64,000 nt of DNA from Demequina phytophila (GTDB taxonomy: Bacteria > Actinomycetota > Actinomycetes > Actinomycetales > Demequinaceae): assembly GCF_000971135.1 (NCBI RefSeq), contig NZ_BBLW01000009.1, forward strand, positions 109,721 through 173,720, written 5' to 3'. Made by a program: the position numbers and the translations under genes. This document shows, in pieces, positions 61,197 through 64,000 of the stretch. Under the pieces are notes generated by a model. That model was not told where the DNA came from, searched no databases, and worked only from the letters and a program-made list of their open reading frames with translations. Numbering within the stretch: the first letter of the stretch is position 1; the number at the start of each line of letters is the position of its first letter.

Positions 61197-62420
61197 GTGA
61201 ACCCGCAGGCGGTCCAGCGCCGCACCTTGATCGTCGTCTCGTCCGCGCAGGTGATGTCCGGATTCGGGCTCGCCGCGGGCATCACCGTGGGCGCGTTGCT
61301 GGCCACCGAGGTGTGGTCATCCGCGGCCGCCGCGGGCGTGCCCGCCGTGATCATGACGGTGGGCGCCTCGCTCGCCGCGCTGGCGATCGCTCGCGTGTCC
61401 GACCACCGTGGCCGCCGGGTGGGTCTCGCGGTGGGTTACGGCGCCGGGGCGCTGGGGGCCGTGGGGATCGTGGTGGGAGGCCAGTCCGGCGGCGTCGCAC
61501 TGCTGCTCGCCTCGTTCCTCGTCTACGGAGCCGGGTCCGCCGCGAACCTGCAGGCCCGCTTCGCGGGCGCGGACCTCGCGCCCACCCATCGGCGCGCGAC
61601 GGCGATGGCGATCGTGCTGATGGCCACCACCGCGGGCGCGGTGCTGGGACCCGTCTCCGCGCGGTGGAGCGGCGAGACTGTCGCGGGGTGGGGCCTGAAC
61701 CCGCTCCTCGGGCCGTTCGTGGTCGCCGGCGCGGCGTACGCGCTGGGCGCCGTGGTGCTCGCCGCCTTGCTGCGACCCGACCCGCTCCTCACCTCCCGGG
61801 CGCTCGTCGCGGGGGCGACCGCCGCATCGTCCCCCGCCGTCGACCCGCGCCGGTGGCGTGTACCGGTCGCGGGAGGGATCGGCCTCATGGTGATCGGGCA
61901 GGCGGTCATGGTCGCGATCATGACGATGACGCCCGTGCACCTCACCGCGCACTCCCACGGCATCGGTGCGGTGGGGGCCGTCATCGCGTGGCACGTCGCC
62001 GCCATGTACGTCCCATCGCCGTTGTCGGGCTGGCTGGTGGACCGGTGGGGACCCGCGCCCGTGGCCGCGGCGTCCGGGGCGGTGCTCGCGGCCGCGGGCG
62101 TGGTCGCCGCTGCCGGCGGCGGTGCGCTCGGACCGATCTCGGTGGCGCTGGTGCTGCTGGGAGTGGGGTGGAGCCTCGCCATGGTCGCCGGGTCGGCCGT
62201 GCTGGCGGCGCGGACGCCCGTGGGCCTCCGCCCCCGTCTGCAGGGCCGCGCCGACGCGCTCACGACTCTCGCCGGCGCCTCGGGGGCAGGTCTCGCCGGG
62301 GTGGTGGCGGTGCAGGCGGGCTACGGCGGGCTGGCGCTCGCAGGCGCCGCCGTCGCAGTGCTGGCGGTGCCCCTCGCGCTCGTCGTGCGCGTGCGTCCTG
62401 GCACAATGGCGGCATCATGA
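61197..62420 (+). CDS. MFS transporter
   Basis: A 407-residue protein with about 12 helices. Motif A-like loop is ARVSDHRGRRVGLAVGY between helices 2 and 3, and a second such loop WLVDRWGPAPVAAASG lies in the C-terminal half. The central cytoplasmic loop includes AASSPAVDPRRWRVP. The drug or metabolite specificity is unknown. The GTG start at 61197 has CAAGGT 6 nt upstream. The stop overlaps the tyrS start (ATGA), an unusual pairing for a transporter and a synthetase. Confidence 0.88.
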   Translation: MNPQAVQRRTLIVVSSAQVMSGFGLAAGITVGALLATEVWSSAAAAGVPAVIMTVGASLAALAIARVSDHRGRRVGLAVGYGAGALGAVGIVVGGQSGGVALLLASFLVYGAGSAANLQARFAGADLAPTHRRATAMAIVLMATTAGAVLGPVSARWSGETVAGWGLNPLLGPFVVAGAAYALGAVVLAALLRPDPLLTSRALVAGATAASSPAVDPRRWRVPVAGGIGLMVIGQAVMVAIMTMTPVHLTAHSHGIGAVGAVIAWHVAAMYVPSPLSGWLVDRWGPAPVAAASGAVLAAAGVVAAAGGGALGPISVALVLLGVGWSLAMVAGSAVLAARTPVGLRPRLQGRADALTTLAGASGAGLAGVVAVQAGYGGLALAGAAVAVLAVPLALVVRVRPGTMAAS

Positions 62421-63682
62421 CTGAGCACCTCCTTGACGAGCTCGCCTGGCGCGGGCTGATCTCCCAGACCACCGATGAGGACGAGCTGCGTGCGGCCCTC
62501 GACGCGGGGCCGATCACGCTGTACTGCGGCTTCGACCCGACGGCGCCGAGCCTTCACATCGGCAACCTGGTGCAGATCCTCACCGTGCGCCGATTCCAGC
62601 TCGCGGGGAACAAGCCGCTCATGCTCGTGGGAGGCGCGACCGGCCTGATCGGCGACCCGAAGATGGCGGGTGAGCGCACGCTCAACCCTGTCGAGGTGGT
62701 GCACCAGTGGGTCGAGCGGATCCGGGGTCAGATCGAGCCCTTCATGTCGTTCGAGGGCGAGAACGCCGCCCGGATGGTCAACAACTTCGAGTGGACCAAG
62801 GACATGTCCGCGATCGAGCTGCTGCGCGACGTGGGCAAGTACTTCCGCATGGGCACGATGCTCGCGAAGGACACCGTGGCCCGTCGCCTCAACTCGGACG
62901 ACGGCATCTCGTACACGGAGTTCAGCTACCAGGTGCTGCAGGGCATGGACTTCCTCGAGCTGTACCGCAGGTACGGCTGCACCATGCAGACCGGCGGGTC
63001 CGACCAGTGGGGCAACCTCACGTCCGGCACCGAGCTGATCCGTAAGGCGGAGGGCCGGTCCGTGCACGCGATGGCGACGCCGCTCATCACCAAGGCGGAC
63101 GGCACCAAGTTCGGCAAGACCGAGTCCGGCACCGTGTGGCTGGATGCGGCCATGACGAGCCCGTACGCCTTCTACCAGTTCTGGCTCAACCAGGCCGACG
63201 CCGACGTGATCGGGTACCTCAAGGTCTTCACCTTCCTCACGCGCGAGGAGATCTCGGCTCTCGAGGTGAAGGTCGCCGAGGAGCCGTTCCGTCGCGAGGC
63301 GCAGCGCACTCTCGCGTGGGAGGTCACCTCGCTGGTCCACGGGGACGATGCCGCGCAGGGGGCGGTCGACGCGTCGCAGGCGCTCTTCGGTCGGGGCGAG
63401 CTGACGACGCTGTCCGCCGACACGTTGGGAGGCTGCGCGCAGGAGCTCGGGGGAGTGGCGCTCGAGGCGGGTGCGACGGTCACCGACGCCTTGGTCGCCG
63501 CGGCGATCGTCGACTCGAAGTCCGCGGCGCGCCGCGCGGTGCAGGAGGGCGGTGCGTACGTGAACAACGAGCGCGTCGACGACCCGGAGCTGGTGCTGGG
63601 GGCCGATCACGCTCTCGCGGGCGGCTGGGCCGTGGTGCGCCGCGGCAAGAAGTCCGTGGGAATCGTGAGGCCCGCGGCCTGA
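62417..63682 (+). CDS. tyrS: Tyrosyl-tRNA synthetase
   Basis: A 421-residue class I synthetase. The HIGH motif appears as HIGN in YCGFDPTAPSLHIGNLVQIL, KMSKS as KFGKT in ITKADGTKFGKTESGT, and the tyrosine-binding QTGGSDQWGN is intact. The C-terminal S4 domain (about residues 350-421) binds the tRNA. ATG 62417 overlaps the MFS stop. CACAAT just upstream could be a -10 giving a very short leader. It is followed by an apparent rRNA promoter region, a linkage seen in several actinobacteria. Confidence 0.97.
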   Translation: MTEHLLDELAWRGLISQTTDEDELRAALDAGPITLYCGFDPTAPSLHIGNLVQILTVRRFQLAGNKPLMLVGGATGLIGDPKMAGERTLNPVEVVHQWVERIRGQIEPFMSFEGENAARMVNNFEWTKDMSAIELLRDVGKYFRMGTMLAKDTVARRLNSDDGISYTEFSYQVLQGMDFLELYRRYGCTMQTGGSDQWGNLTSGTELIRKAEGRSVHAMATPLITKADGTKFGKTESGTVWLDAAMTSPYAFYQFWLNQADADVIGYLKVFTFLTREEISALEVKVAEEPFRREAQRTLAWEVTSLVHGDDAAQGAVDASQALFGRGELTTLSADTLGGCAQELGGVALEAGATVTDALVAAAIVDSKSAARRAVQEGGAYVNNERVDDPELVLGADHALAGGWAVVRRGKKSVGIVRPAA

Positions 63683-63695
63683 ACCCGACGCCGCC

Positions 63696-63738
63696 GTCGC
63701 GGGTCATCTCCTTGTTTACCAGGAGAGAAGCCCGCGAC
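63696..63738 (+). terminator. Two-tier hairpin after tyrS
   Basis: An outer stem GTCGCGGG/CCCGCGAC (63696-63703 with 63731-63738) encloses an inner CTCCT/AGGAG stem (63708-63712 with 63721-63725) with a T-rich loop. Confidence 0.6.
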
Positions 63739-63758
63739 ACGCCCGGGATTCGCGCGAT

Positions 63759-63788
63759 TTGACCGGCGGCACGAGGTGCCCCTAATGT
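63759..63788 (+). promoter_or_regulatory. Strong promoter P1: TTGACC-18-TAATGT
   Basis: TTGACC at 63759-63764 and TAATGT at 63783-63788, spacer 18 bp, downstream of the tyrS terminator. Confidence 0.6.
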
Positions 63789-63966
63789 TTAACCCGTTGC
63801 CGACGACGGAGACGCCAGGCAGGGACTGAACAAGGACCTGCAGGAGACGCCCCGGAAGCAGCACGATCCGATGGAAGCGGCGGACCACAGGTCCCGCACC
63901 ACTCGAAGGATCACCGACGAACCCTCAGACGTTCATCATCTGGAAGATCAGGCCGGAATGGTCGAT

Positions 63967-63995
63967 TTGACAGAGGGAACTGATGAGAGTAAGTT
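63967..63995 (+). promoter_or_regulatory. Strong promoter P2: TTGACA-17-TAAGTT (rrn-like)
   Basis: A perfect TTGACA -35 (63967-63972), a 17-bp spacer and TAAGTT (63990-63995), followed by AGAAG at the window end. Confidence 0.75.
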
Positions 63996-64000
63996 AGAAG

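Larger units (their letters stand above)
63683..64000 (+). other. 318-bp region after tyrS: terminator and tandem strong promoters, probably the start of an rRNA operon
   Basis: After the tyrS terminator the base composition shifts towards A/T and two good sigma-70-type promoters appear. The window ends right after the second one. No ORF with plausible coding is seen. The tandem promoters and the GTAAGTTAGAAG sequence at the second -10 resemble actinobacterial rrn promoter regions, so 16S rRNA probably lies just beyond the window. Confidence 0.6.

Overview
This is a high-GC actinobacterial chromosome segment (roughly 72% GC by eye). It shows dense GTG/ATG starts, ATGA/GTGA overlaps, a classic actinobacterial argCJBDFRGH cluster, a MetPS-type transporter pair, an Rv2578c-type radical SAM protein and a 13E12/DUF222 HNH gene. 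I infer a Micrococcales-type organism (Cellulomonadaceae, Demequinaceae or Beutenbergiaceae-like), but the genus is not certain. Nothing looks like a prophage, CRISPR array, intact IS element or tRNA.

Layout. 1-2 kb: the infC(end)-rpmI-rplT translation operon and a SpoU-family RNA methyltransferase. 2-5.6 kb: two membrane GGDEF proteins flanking a small membrane protein. 5.7-9.5 kb: pheST behind a leader-peptide/hairpin unit. 9.8-15.5 kb: a PLD-like protein, a hypothetical, AIM24, MscS, and an NSS transporter with its 49-aa small subunit. 15.5-18 kb: a CNNM/CBS pair. 18-21 kb: a polar amino-acid ABC importer preceded by ARG-box-like sites. 21-38 kb: mostly single accessory and metabolic genes (acetyltransferases, oxidoreductases, a DUF4914-type P-loop protein, an SOS-controlled radical SAM protein, SDR-zwf-gnd, a macrodomain protein). 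38-48 kb: HNH/DUF222, an MDR oxidoreductase, a TetR/pseudo-ABC/YhgE export unit, an epimerase, a DHA2 MFS. 48-58 kb: a quinone reductase divergent from the arginine operon. 57.8-63.7 kb: a secreted NlpC/P60 beta-propeller protein, small enzymes, an MFS and tyrS. 63.7-64 kb: tandem strong promoters that look like the start of an rRNA operon.

How the genes work together. Arginine metabolism is the main theme. ArgR is encoded at 54.5 kb. Three ATGCAT-type hexamers spaced exactly 10 bp apart sit at argC, and the same array sits 36 kb away in front of the ABC importer, so biosynthesis and uptake are probably co-regulated. Many genes use leaderless transcription: a TANNNT -10 element lies 6-7 nt before the start codon.

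The least explained signal is a 9-mer, GGACGATGC (extended GGGGACGATGCG). I counted 36 copies by eye on both strands and in several reading frames, against about one expected from base composition. It occurs once as an inverted pair forming a 15-bp hairpin inside the ABC operon, an arrangement like DNA-uptake-sequence or HIP1-type genome motifs.
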